From Cytophagales bacterium (GTDB taxonomy: Bacteria; Bacteroidota; Bacteroidia; Cytophagales; Cyclobacteriaceae), in contig WGNT01000028.1 of the NCBI GenBank assembly GCA_016124425.1, positions 1 to 34,715 on the forward strand: a DNA stretch of 34,715 bases, given 5' to 3'. The translations under genes and the position numbers were made by a program. Shown piece by piece: positions 25,325-33,377 of this stretch (position 1 is the first letter of the stretch; each line of letters opens with the position of its first letter). The notes under the pieces are model-generated. The model had not been told where the DNA came from. It searched no databases and saw nothing but the letters and a program-made list of their open reading frames with translations.

Positions 25325-25496
25325 TGACTGGTATATTGATTTGGAGTTGAAAGTATAAAAGGCTAAAGGTATTGAGGACGGGGTTTTGTTGTTTTGGAAA
25401 CGAAGATGTATCATTTTCCCGCAAAACTTATTACCGAAACACAACCAATGATACCCATAAATTTACTATTTTTCCCTCCACTAAATCCAGTTAACC

Positions 25497-27341
25497 ATGC
25501 GTTATTTCAAAAATCCATCCTTACTGTTAGCTTTTTTTCTTTTATCCCTTTTTTGTAACGCGCAGCAACTTCCCAAATTAATCGTAAGGGGAGATGATAT
25601 GGGATCTTCCCGCTCGGCTAACCTGGCGAGTATAGCTTCTTTTGTTGACGGTATTGAAACGTCCATCGAATTGATGGTCGTCACCCCGTGGTTTCCCGAA
25701 GCGGCGAGCATGTTAAAAGAATACACGGGCATTGATGTTGGGTTGCATTTAGTCATCACGAGTGAGTGGGATGGCATTAAATGGAGGCCCTTGACCCATT
25801 GCCCCAGTCTAACGGATGACAATGGGTACTTTTTGCCCATGATAGGTCCCAATAAAAATTATCCCGGAGGGGCCATTACTGAAAACCAATGGAAACTGAG
25901 CGAGATTGAACAGGAATTCCGGGCTCAGATAGACTTGGCTCTGAAGAACGTGCCCCAAGTCAGCCACCTATCAGGGCATATGGGTTCTACGGGTTTTCAT
26001 CCAGATGTCGCCAAGATGGTTGCGAGGCTTTCCGAGGAATATGGCCTTCCGGTGATGAGCCGGGAAGTGATGCAGGAAGTGGGGCTATCCGGGATAACCT
26101 ATGATGGACCAAAAGGGACCTCTGCCGAAAAGGAAGCATCCTATCTCCGTATGTTGGATAAACTTGAAGCCGGAAAATCCTACCTATTCGTAGACCATCC
26201 CGCTTACGACAACGTGGAAATGCAAGGGGTTGGCCATATTGGGTACGAAAATGTTGCTGTGGACAGACAGGGTGTCACGGACATTTGGACAAGTGAAAAG
26301 GTAAAAGAAGCCGTCGCCAACAAGGGAATAGAACTGGTTAATTTCATTACGTTAACCAAAGCGCTGCCCCGCAGTGATCTTGAAACGGAGGAAATCAATG
26401 CCCAAGCTATTGCAAACTACCTGCAGGCTGTAAAAGATAATGAACAGGATCTTCATAGCCTGATGATCCTGAGAAACGGAAAGGTGGTCTTTGAGGAATG
26501 GTTTGGTGAAAATGCCGCCAATAAAACCCATACCCTATATTCCGTGAGCAAGACATTTACAGCTACAGCAATAGGTTTTGCCGTTCAAGAAGGTCTTCTA
26601 AGCTTGAATGATAAAGTGATTTCCTTTTTTCCGGAAAAACTACCCAGCGAAATCAGCGCCAATCTCAAAGCTTTGGAGGTCCGCCATTTGCTCACCATGA
26701 CGGTCGGCCACGATGTGGATCCAACCGGGGTACTACGTGAAACCGAGGGCCTAGATTGGGTAGAAGCGTTTTTAGCATTTCCGGTAGAACATCAGCCAGG
26801 GACCAATTATGTGTACAACAGTTTGGCGACCTACATGCTTTCGGCAATACTCACCGAAGTTACGGGTGAACGGATTTTGGATTATCTACAACCGCGGCTT
26901 TTCAGGCCATTGGGAATTGTAGGAGCGACTTGGGATACAAGCCCACTAGGAATCCAAGTAGGTGGTTGGGGCTTAAGCGTGAAAACCGAAGATATGGCAA
27001 AACTGGGACAATTTTATCTGCAAAAGGGAAACTGGAACGGAGAGCAACTACTACCGCAAAGCTGGATTGACGAGGCTACTTCAGCCCAGGTTTCTTCCCT
27101 GCCGGCAGGAGTAAAAAAGAAAGACCTGAAGGTTAAGCCCAAAGATTCTGATTGGTTGCAGGGCTACGGCTACCAACTTTGGCGTAGTCGGCATAATTCT
27201 TATCGGGCCGATGGCCGTAATGGGCAATTTATTCTGGTACTTCCGGAAAAAAACGCCGTGATTGTAACCACCGCCAACATTCCCAATATGCAAGCCGAGC
27301 TAAACCTGATATGGGAATACCTGCTGCCAGCCTTGAAGTAA
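25497..27341 (+). CDS. YdjC/ChbG-like deacetylase fused to beta-lactamase-family serine hydrolase
   Basis: 614 aa with a signal peptide (MRYFKNPSLLLAFFLLSLFC then NAQ). Residues 27-295 are a YdjC/ChbG polysaccharide-deacetylase-type domain: RGDDMG with Asp33/Asp34, His84 in GLHLVITSEW, and HLSGHMGSTGFHPD (His157, His161, His168), consistent with a metal site. Residues 300-614 are a class-C-beta-lactamase/serine-hydrolase domain: Ser349-x-x-Lys352 (SVSK), Tyr440-Asn441-Ser442 (YNS), and a late RNGQFI near the KTG-equivalent position. ChbG removes acetyl groups from chito-oligosaccharides; the second domain resembles esterase or peptidase relatives. I infer a secreted two-step enzyme on acetylated amino-sugar or peptidoglycan-like material. 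Substrate unknown. Confidence 0.88.
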   Translation: MRYFKNPSLLLAFFLLSLFCNAQQLPKLIVRGDDMGSSRSANLASIASFVDGIETSIELMVVTPWFPEAASMLKEYTGIDVGLHLVITSEWDGIKWRPLTHCPSLTDDNGYFLPMIGPNKNYPGGAITENQWKLSEIEQEFRAQIDLALKNVPQVSHLSGHMGSTGFHPDVAKMVARLSEEYGLPVMSREVMQEVGLSGITYDGPKGTSAEKEASYLRMLDKLEAGKSYLFVDHPAYDNVEMQGVGHIGYENVAVDRQGVTDIWTSEKVKEAVANKGIELVNFITLTKALPRSDLETEEINAQAIANYLQAVKDNEQDLHSLMILRNGKVVFEEWFGENAANKTHTLYSVSKTFTATAIGFAVQEGLLSLNDKVISFFPEKLPSEISANLKALEVRHLLTMTVGHDVDPTGVLRETEGLDWVEAFLAFPVEHQPGTNYVYNSLATYMLSAILTEVTGERILDYLQPRLFRPLGIVGATWDTSPLGIQVGGWGLSVKTEDMAKLGQFYLQKGNWNGEQLLPQSWIDEATSAQVSSLPAGVKKKDLKVKPKDSDWLQGYGYQLWRSRHNSYRADGRNGQFILVLPEKNAVIVTTANIPNMQAELNLIWEYLLPALK

Positions 27342-27659
27342 AGACAAATGAGTGATCTAAGATAAATTTCCATCTTTTCTTTGCATAAATGAAAAATGCC
27401 GAAAACTTGGTTTCAATGCACAGGGATGGTTTTAGAAAATTCTTTGCGTCCTCTGTGTTACCTTTGTGTTCTCGGTGATTCTATTGAAGAAAGTAACTTC
27501 GAAAGATACATATATGGAGTAGGTTTTATATTTCGAAACTTTTTGTTAGATTTTTAATAAATCGTAGTGTTAACCAAAAGCCTAATTCGGCAAATAACGG
27601 ATAAGTTTCAGTATTCTGAATTCTAGTGGACAAAATGACCATTAAATCCGCTGTCCCAT
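27342..27659. other. Convergent intergenic region
   Basis: About 318 bp between convergent genes. It includes the stretch CTTTGCGTCCTCTGTGTTAC with following CTTTGTGTTCTC, a sequence type seen as a dispersed intergenic repeat in Bacteroidota (from memory). No gene or clear hairpin. Confidence 0.35.
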
Positions 27660-29171
27660 TTATTCTACCGCTAAAAATGCTGATTGATACCCTACAAAGC
27701 TGGCAACAAGCTTATCGGATGCAGTGGCTTTTATACTAAACCTGCCGTCTATATCCGTTACTGTTCCTACGGTAGAATCCAGTATAATAATATGTGCCCC
27801 AGGAAGTGTATTTCCCTCCGGGTCACGGACTGTACCTGTCCAAAGGCCATCTTTATAGGTGGCGTCAACGTTCAGCTTACCGTTTCTCTGCTCTACTCCC
27901 TCCACGATAACCTTACCAGTAGGGTAACCGTCATCGGCTACCGTTTCCTTATCAAGCCTAAAGTGTATGGGCAATACCATTTGAACCCTTACGGGTCGGC
28001 CCCGTTGCGTGCCCGGTTTGAAATCCGGAGAATTCCGTACCACCCTTACCGCTTCTTCTTCGCAGCCTCCCGCGATTTCGTTCAAAGCCTTCACGTTGGA
28101 AAGGGATCCGTCTTTCTCCACTACAAACTGTACGACCACCTCTCCCTCGATGCCATTTTTCCTTGCCCGCAAAGGATATCCGATATTTTCCACAACATAT
28201 TTATAAAAGTCATTCATCCCACCTTTAAATTCGGGTTGTGTCTCTACCTCAAAAAAGGTATCACCGGTACCTTCAGCTGGCGTTTGGGCGGTAGAAGAAG
28301 TCTCTTGCGCGGTTAATTCGACGGAAAATCCGGCAATCATTATCGTGGATAATAGAACGAAACTAATGGTTCGTAAACGTATCATTGTTTTGATTAAGGG
28401 TCTGTTCATCATGACTAATCGGTTTTTTAATGCGGAGGAAGACATTGAACTACTTAGTATAGCTGGTTTTTTGACGGTAAGCTCTAGCAAAAGCTGTTTG
28501 TACCTTAGTGGATGAGCTTTCTGTTGCACCTCTTGATCAGCGAGATATTCGTGGTTAAGGACCACAGCTTTTTTTATCAAGTAAACCACCGGGTTGAACC
28601 AGCATACAACTGTTAGGATTTCCATCCAAACCAGGTCCACATGGTGTCGATGGGTGATATGGTACCGTTCGTGGGTCAAAATCATTTTGGTAACTTCGCT
28701 GCCTTCCTTATACAAGTTTGGATGCATAAAAATATACTTGCGAAAACTAAATGTAGAGGAGACTTTTTCAGATAGAATTAGGAATGCGCCAGGTATGTGC
28801 TGAACCGTGGCGGTTTTTGTCCAGCTTATTAACTGATTCAGCGCCTTTAGTTTTGTGAAAAGCAGAAAAAAGAACCCAGGAATGTATACAACAAGAAACC
28901 ACTGTAATGGCGAAAAGGGGGCGTTGGGATCAGTATTCGTATAATTCGATGGAGAAGAATGATAAAGGTCAATTGGAAGATAATCAACCTGTACTGGGGT
29001 TTGATGTGGCAAAAATATGGGAAAGTGAAGGAACGGAATGATCATCGCGGCTGGAATAAGCGCCAGCAGTATCCAACGGTTTAGTTCAAATGATTTTTCC
29101 TTTGCCAAAAAGAGGTGGAAAAACAGCATCAGAATTGCCGACGAGGCGATAAATTTTACCAAGACCATCAT
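27660..29171 (-). CDS. BlaR1-like M56 metallopeptidase with TonB and CarboxypepD-reg domains
   Basis: 503 aa. N-terminal membrane helices at about 3-22, 33-52 and 90-106, then a cytoplasmic M56 zinc protease core with HERYH (His167, Glu168, His171) and a second Glu in NHEYLADQEV (207-216). The fourth helix is at about 268-287. The sensor part is not a penicillin-binding domain: residues about 305-400 are a TonB C-terminal-like domain (GEVVVQFVVEKDGSLSNV, RPVRVQMVLPIHFRL), and 440-503 a carboxypeptidase-regulatory-like beta-sandwich (GTVRDPEGNTLPGAHIIILD). This is the usual Bacteroidota M56 architecture; the protease is thought to cleave BlaI. The start overlaps the blaI stop by 4 nt. Confidence 0.9.
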   Translation of the reverse strand: MMVLVKFIASSAILMLFFHLFLAKEKSFELNRWILLALIPAAMIIPFLHFPIFLPHQTPVQVDYLPIDLYHSSPSNYTNTDPNAPFSPLQWFLVVYIPGFFFLLFTKLKALNQLISWTKTATVQHIPGAFLILSEKVSSTFSFRKYIFMHPNLYKEGSEVTKMILTHERYHITHRHHVDLVWMEILTVVCWFNPVVYLIKKAVVLNHEYLADQEVQQKAHPLRYKQLLLELTVKKPAILSSSMSSSALKNRLVMMNRPLIKTMIRLRTISFVLLSTIMIAGFSVELTAQETSSTAQTPAEGTGDTFFEVETQPEFKGGMNDFYKYVVENIGYPLRARKNGIEGEVVVQFVVEKDGSLSNVKALNEIAGGCEEEAVRVVRNSPDFKPGTQRGRPVRVQMVLPIHFRLDKETVADDGYPTGKVIVEGVEQRNGKLNVDATYKDGLWTGTVRDPEGNTLPGAHIIILDSTVGTVTDIDGRFSIKATASDKLVASFVGYQSAFLAVE

Positions 29172-29536
29172 TTTTTTCTGAGTTCAATTTCCGTTTCCAC
29201 AAGTTTTTTTATCTCCTCCAGTTCTTTTGTTGTCAGGTCTGCCTTTTTGGTAAAGAAGGAGGCAAACTGAAGGGGGCTGTCTGAGAAAAAGTCTTTAATA
29301 ATGGTCTTCACCTGACCGGAAAAGTACTCGGACTTCTCTACCAGTGCGTGGTATTGTCTGGAATTTCCAAACAGCTTGAAATCCACAAACCCTTTATTTT
29401 GCATCCGCTTTAATAGTGTTGCGACCGTACTTGGTGCAGGCTTTGGATCGGGGTGAACTTCGAGAAGTTCTTTCATAAATATGGGCTGATTGGACCATAT
29501 CAGTTCCATCAATTTCTCTTCGGCTTTGGACAACAT
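29168..29536 (-). CDS. BlaI/MecI/CopY-family repressor
   Basis: 122 aa from ATG 29536 (MLSKAEEKLMELIWSNQPIF); a GTG at 29551 would add 5 residues. Winged helix: LSKAEEKLMELIW, then a recognition region APSTVATLLKRMQNKGFVDF, wing NSRQYHALVEKSEY, then a C-terminal dimerisation helix (TTKELEEIKKLVETEIELRK). It represses its own operon by binding TACAnnTGTA palindromes, one of which lies 20 bp upstream. It is coupled to the M56 gene by an ATGA overlap, making a standard two-gene signal-responsive unit. Confidence 0.92.
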   Translation of the reverse strand: MLSKAEEKLMELIWSNQPIFMKELLEVHPDPKPAPSTVATLLKRMQNKGFVDFKLFGNSRQYHALVEKSEYFSGQVKTIIKDFFSDSPLQFASFFTKKADLTTKELEEIKKLVETEIELRKK

Positions 29537-29556
29537 CTTTCTACAGAACACTATTT

Positions 29557-29576
29557 ATTTCTACAAATGTAGAAAT
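29557..29576 (-). promoter_or_regulatory. BlaI-type operator
   Basis: ATTTCTACA (29557-29565) and TGTAGAAAT (29568-29576) form a perfect 9-bp inverted repeat with a 2-nt spacer, containing TACAAATGTA, the BlaI/MecI operator core TACAnnTGTA. It lies 20 bp upstream of the chosen blaI start codon, so it probably covers the promoter. Confidence 0.8.
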
Positions 29577-29659
29577 TAAGTTTTAACATTCAAACATTTT
29601 ACAAAAAATTTATCACACCGGGTTTTCGCTGCTGAAGACGCCTTCTTCTATTTGAGTCA

Positions 29660-29757
29660 TACCACCAAATGTTGGAATAGACCGGGACCGACCGCGTTCT
29701 ACTTTAGAACCTCCCTTTTTCTATTTGAACTATGTTACTATGTGGTTCAAAAAAAAG
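29660..29757. repeat. Direct repeat copy 1 with hairpin
   Basis: Sequence GAATAGACCGGGACCGACCG... to CTATGTGGTTCAAAAAAAAG is repeated at about 29838-29937, with the last 40 bp nearly identical (GAACTATGTTACTATGTGGT). CTATGTGGTT at 29738-29747 is inverted as AACCACATAG at 29768-29777, a possible stem-loop. A partial third copy (GCCTTCTTCTATTTGAGTCA) lies near 29640. Confidence 0.7.
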
Positions 29758-29837
29758 ACCCGAAATTAACCACATAGGGCGCATAGTACACATAGTTTTT
29801 TAACTACTTTAAAGTCATGCTTCCTTGAAGGTCAGCC

Positions 29838-29937
29838 ACTTCCTGATTTGAAATAGACAGGGACCAATCACTTTCTACTTAAGAAACACCTCCTTCTTCT
29901 ATGTGAACTATGTTACTATGTGGTTCAAAAAAAAAGG
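29838..29937. repeat. Direct repeat copy 2
   Basis: Second copy of the repeat at 29660-29757, about 180 bp further on; shared blocks include GGGACC, TTCTACTT, CTCC and GAACTATGTTACTATGTGGT followed by CAAAAAAAA. The copy overlaps the 3' end of a possible small - strand frame. Confidence 0.7.
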
Positions 29938-30294
29938 AGCCATTGTGGCCCATTCCTTCCCCAAGTTGGGCTTTTCGCGCGCTGACTCCCAAAACGCGGA
30001 TGTGACGACTAGACAACCTTTAGTCAGGCTTATTAATATATGGTCATTTCGCCTTTTCCCAACAAAATCCGGTTCTTTGATTGAAGAAAAGGTAATAGTC
30101 CCCACCGTAAATACTGGCACTTTTTGCAAAAATTGCATGCTGTCGTTATCCACCCTTATTTTGTCTTTTTCAACCGTCACGTAAGTTTTCATTTTCTGTT
30201 AATTTTAATCTTCCTCTCTTTTAAAAAACGTGTTTGGAAGTTGCATAATAAATGGCTTTAATTTTGGTATAACCCGTTTTGGCATTTAAAAACT

Positions 30295-30735
30295 ATGACC
30301 ATGGAAAAACTAACAATTGATGAGGACATACATGTAATAGCCGTTGCGGCACCGTTCTTTCCTGAAGGGATTGGGCAAGCCTTCGATGCGCTGCATGCTG
30401 TATTGGAAGAAAGCCCCCAAAGGAGGATGTTCGGTCTGTCTAGGCCTGAACAGGACGGCGAGATTGTATATCGAGCAGCCGCAGAAGCACTTGGTGAAGA
30501 TGAGGCTGAGAAGGTAGACTTTGAATCGATTACGATAAAAAAAGGTACCTATGTCTCGGTAACCGTCCCGAACTTCAAACAAAATGTTGCTGCCGTTGGA
30601 GAAGCTTTCCAAGAGCTAATGGAAGTCACCAACTTGGATCCGGAAGGCTATTGCGTAGAATGGTATGATGCCAATCTTAAAGGATACGGCACCGCAGAGG
30701 AATCCGTTCGATGTATGATCCGCCTTGATGACTAG
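30295..30735 (+). CDS. GyrI-like / effector-binding domain protein
   Basis: 146 aa (MTMEKLTIDEDIHVIAVAAP...; ATG at 30301 is an equally good start). It looks like a stand-alone GyrI-like small-molecule-binding domain: FFPEGIGQAFDALHAVLE, RMFGLSRPEQDGEIVYRAAA, ITIKKGTYVSVTVPNF, EGYCVEWYDANLKGYG. No DNA-binding domain is present. Proteins of this kind bind hydrophobic cations or xenobiotics, and some act as hydrolases. Specific ligand unknown. Monocistronic; preceded by an AT-rich leader. Confidence 0.7.
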   Translation: MTMEKLTIDEDIHVIAVAAPFFPEGIGQAFDALHAVLEESPQRRMFGLSRPEQDGEIVYRAAAEALGEDEAEKVDFESITIKKGTYVSVTVPNFKQNVAAVGEAFQELMEVTNLDPEGYCVEWYDANLKGYGTAEESVRCMIRLDD

Positions 30736-31144
30736 CCAAATAGCGGCACGAAGCGCCACCCTTACCTATTTTCATATTGAATGAAAATACCTTGATGCGA
30801 TGCTTACTAGCAACATTTCAATAAGAAGTAATTTACAAACGTTCTTATTATCTAACAAGCAAACAACTTTTCCAAGGCCTCTGAGTGAAAGGCCTATGCG
30901 GTTCGACTCGTTACCATCGCGTGGCGGAAATGGTACTTGGTTTCTCTAAATTCGGATAAATCGAGGATTTTTGAGTAATAACTTACACATAATGGGTGTG
31001 TTTTGCTACTTAGGTCTTTCTTTACTTCTTTAAACAAACTACCCTATTTCTTCAATAAGGCCGATTTTATTAGGCACTGTGTTCTTTCTACAAAACGGAG
31101 CATTTTTTGATCCTTCTAACTACACAACCAAAAAGAGAATTATT
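30736..31144. other. Intergenic region before the PRC operon
   Basis: About 410 bp. An in-frame upstream start at 31079 exists for the next gene, but the extra 22 residues do not resemble a membrane-protein start. No hairpin, repeat or clear promoter box identified. Confidence 0.4.
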
Positions 31145-31759
31145 ATGGCAGAAATAAAAATAGAAAAGAAATCTCCTGTATGGCCTTGGATACTTCTAAT
31201 CCTAGCTATCATTGGAATCCTAATTTATCTGTTCGCCTCCGACGACGACCAAGATGATATGCGGGAAGATACTACTGGCGAATATATCGAAGAACCTGTC
31301 TCTTCAGGGCAGGAAGCGATGAACAATGCTACTGTAGTTGATTATGTAAGTTTTGTTGATTCGGATCAAGAAAACATGGACCTCAGTCATGAATATACCA
31401 ACGAAGCACTGGCGAAACTCATCAACGCAACGGATGCGATGGCGAGTGAAGTCGGATATGATGTAGAAGCAGACATGCAAGAGGTAAAGCAGCTCGCAGA
31501 GAAAATCACGCAAGAGCCCTTCGAAACGACACACGCCAATTCCATTAAAGAAGCGGCGACGAAGTTAGAAGGTGTTTTGCAGAACATACAGCAAGATGCG
31601 TTTCCCAATTTATCGGGTAGCACTGATGCCGTAAGAAACGCCGCAGAAGGTATAGACCCTGAGGAGCTCACCTTAAATCAGAAGGAAGATGTTAAAAATT
31701 TCTTCCGTGAGTCAGCGGAATTGCTGGAACAAATGAATACAAATCAACCACAAATTTAG
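31145..31759 (+). CDS. Single-TM helical envelope protein (unknown)
   Basis: 204 aa from ATG 31145 (MAEIKIEKKSPVWPWILLIL). One membrane helix at residues about 11-29 (VWPWILLILAIIGILIYLFA) is followed by an acidic linker (DDDQDDMREDTTGEYIEE) and a long, almost fully helical extracytoplasmic domain of about 140 residues (NEALAKLINATDAMASEVGY, NSIKEAATKLEGVLQNIQQD, NQKEDVKNFFRESAELLEQM). I recognise no named family. It is cotranscribed with the PRC-barrel gene starting 1 nt after its stop, and both share an acidic, stress-protein-like composition. A general envelope or stress role is inference. Confidence 0.75.
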   Translation: MAEIKIEKKSPVWPWILLILAIIGILIYLFASDDDQDDMREDTTGEYIEEPVSSGQEAMNNATVVDYVSFVDSDQENMDLSHEYTNEALAKLINATDAMASEVGYDVEADMQEVKQLAEKITQEPFETTHANSIKEAATKLEGVLQNIQQDAFPNLSGSTDAVRNAAEGIDPEELTLNQKEDVKNFFRESAELLEQMNTNQPQI

Positions 31760-31760
31760 A

Positions 31761-32285
31761 ATGATGAAGGAGAAAGAAAAAAACCTATATTACCTTGATG
31801 ACCTTTCTAACTACAAAGTAGCTTCCGATGATACTAACGTAAAGGGGTGGAAAGTAAAGGATGCCGATCAACGCACCATCGGAAAAGTGGACCGCTTGCT
31901 TGTTAACAAAGAAACGAAGCGCGTAGTGTACCTAGATGTCGAAGTAGACGCAACCTTGATTGAGGATGGTCATGAGGTGTATAATACCTCGGCAAGCGAA
32001 GGGGCACATGAATTTGTAAACAAAAAAGGAGAAAACCACCTGATCATTCCGATCGGAACGGTTAGAATTGATGAAGAAAACAAATATGTTATTTCTAATG
32101 AAATCAATTACAACACGTTTTCCCGTACCAAGAGAGTTAGTAAGGGCGCGGATATCGACAGGAAATATGAAATCACTGTACTTGGGCAGTACTTTCCTGA
32201 TCGATCCCATGAGGACGAAACGCTCAGTGACGAGGAGTTTTATAACCGTCAGGAATTTAACCGTTCCGAGGACCGAAGAAGATAG
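31761..32285 (+). CDS. PRC-barrel domain protein
   Basis: 174 aa (MMKEKEKNLYYLDDLSNYKV...). The PRC barrel covers about residues 8-105: LDDLSNYKVASDDTNVKGWK, DADQRTIGKVDRLLVNKETK, RVVYLDVEVDATL, and NHLIIPIGTVRIDEEN. After it comes an acidic/basic tail (DEEFYNRQEFNRSEDRRR). PRC barrels bind proteins or RNA in photosynthetic reaction centres, RimM and many stress proteins. Cytoplasmic. Last gene of its operon; a strong terminator starts 27 bp after the stop. Confidence 0.88.
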   Translation: MMKEKEKNLYYLDDLSNYKVASDDTNVKGWKVKDADQRTIGKVDRLLVNKETKRVVYLDVEVDATLIEDGHEVYNTSASEGAHEFVNKKGENHLIIPIGTVRIDEENKYVISNEINYNTFSRTKRVSKGADIDRKYEITVLGQYFPDRSHEDETLSDEEFYNRQEFNRSEDRRR

Positions 32286-32311
32286 GCCAAATCCGAACGG
32301 CTAACATGTTT

Positions 32312-32345
32312 AATCCGGTGACTGAATTAGTTACCGGATTTTTTT
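32312..32345 (+). terminator. Rho-independent terminator
   Basis: AATCCGGTGACT (32312-32323) pairs with AGTTACCGGATT (32329-32340), with one G-T pair, across a 5-nt loop, followed by a T-run. Twelve-bp stem, directly behind the PRC-barrel gene. Confidence 0.9.
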
Positions 32346-32510
32346 GTGCTTGTATATGCCCCTTCACAAATTACTAGCTAATAAATGACCTGATTTCGCT
32401 AAAGCCTCTATACACCCGCTAATGTTGTGCTCTAAAGCAAGGGCTTATCACCTCAAAAGAATTTGCCCTTCTTGTGCAAACGGGGATTCAGCGACTTTCT
32501 CTAAAACAAA

Positions 32511-32540
32511 AAAGCCGCTTCCTCTTTAGGAAACAGCTTT
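32511..32540 (-). terminator. Terminator for the ThuA operon
   Basis: AAAGCCGCTTCCT (32511-32523) and AGGAAACAGCTTT (32528-32540) form a stem with two mismatches around a 4-nt loop. On the - strand it is followed by TTTTTTGTTTT, placing it as the terminator of the gene ending at 32568. Confidence 0.65.
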
Positions 32541-32567
32541 TATTTAATTAATCGTTAGGCAATAAGA

Positions 32568-33341
32568 CTAGAATGGTCTGCCCAAGGCAGCCCACCAGAT
32601 TCCCCCCAGTACATGGGTGAGGAAGGATTCATCTTGATAGGCTTCGTCTGTATGTCCAAGGCCAGTATAAAACACCCTGCCTCCATCGTACACGTGGTAC
32701 CAAGAGATAGGGTGGTCACCCATGCCCATGGGTTTGCCGTCTCGGCTGCCAACGTCATAGGAAGTCTCGTCGAGCTTAACCAACACGTTTACGTTTTTGT
32801 TGAAATTTTTGAAGGCATACCACTCATCCGTCATTAGCCAGTTTTCTTCCAGGTGATAGGTGGAGGGGTGGTTTCTGTTCACTACCTTGAGGCGTGCCGT
32901 CTGCTGTTGAGGATGGTGGGCAAACTGCGCACCTATCATATCGTTGTACCACTTCCAGTCGTATTCCGTATCGGTTGCGCTATGGATACCGACCACTCCC
33001 TTACCGCTCCGGACAAAGGCTTCAAAAGCCGCCTTTTGCTCCGCGTTGAAAATTGTGCCCGTCGTGCTTACAAGTACGATTACATCGTATTTAGCAAGTT
33101 TCTCGGTAGTAAACTCAGCCTCATCCTCGGTAGTAAATACCTGAAAGCGGTGTTTGGATCCTAATTTCTTGATGGCCAATACGCCGTCGGGGATGGACTG
33201 ATGGCGGAAGCCTTTGGTTTTACTAAATACCAGCGCCCGAAACTGACTTTGGGCAACCGCATCCATACTTATGGTAATTGCTCCAATCAGCAAAAAGGCC
33301 GTTAGAGCCCTTAAGGTTACATGCATTAAATTTCTGTTCAT
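32568..33341 (-). CDS. ThuA domain-containing secreted protein
   Basis: 257 aa. A signal peptide is in MNRNLMHVTLRALTAFLLIG...MDAVAQ (residues 1-31). The rest is a ThuA-like (trehalose utilisation / class I amidotransferase-like) flavodoxin-type fold: ALVFSKTKGFRHQSIPDGVL, LAKYDVIVLVSTTGTIFN, FVRSGKGVVGIHSATDTEYD, MIGAQFAHHP, MGMGDHPISWYHVYDGGRVF, YTGLGHTDEAYQD. ThuA-type proteins in Bacteroidota occur in sugar-modifying pathways; the role of this one is not settled. Last gene of the SDR-VanX-ThuA operon, 36 bp behind the dipeptidase. Confidence 0.9.
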   Translation of the reverse strand: MNRNLMHVTLRALTAFLLIGAITISMDAVAQSQFRALVFSKTKGFRHQSIPDGVLAIKKLGSKHRFQVFTTEDEAEFTTEKLAKYDVIVLVSTTGTIFNAEQKAAFEAFVRSGKGVVGIHSATDTEYDWKWYNDMIGAQFAHHPQQQTARLKVVNRNHPSTYHLEENWLMTDEWYAFKNFNKNVNVLVKLDETSYDVGSRDGKPMGMGDHPISWYHVYDGGRVFYTGLGHTDEAYQDESFLTHVLGGIWWAALGRPF

Positions 33342-33377
33342 GGGTTATTTTGAATTTAAGAGACGATTATAGCATTA

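Larger units (their letters stand above)
29577..30294. other. Repeat-rich gap, possibly one small gene
   Basis: Holds two direct repeats of about 85 bp (listed separately). A - strand frame at 29908-30192 (94 codons, MKTYVTVEKDKIRVDNDSMQ...) starts after an A-rich leader and could be a real small gene. However, its 3' end runs into the second repeat copy and I recognise no family. A + strand frame overlaps the same stretch. Neither is called as a gene. Confidence 0.4.

Noticed and set aside
29908-30192. Possible 94-aa gene on the - strand
   Set aside because: Start context is acceptable, but the 3' end lies in a repeat and there is no family evidence; left as unresolved within the gap.
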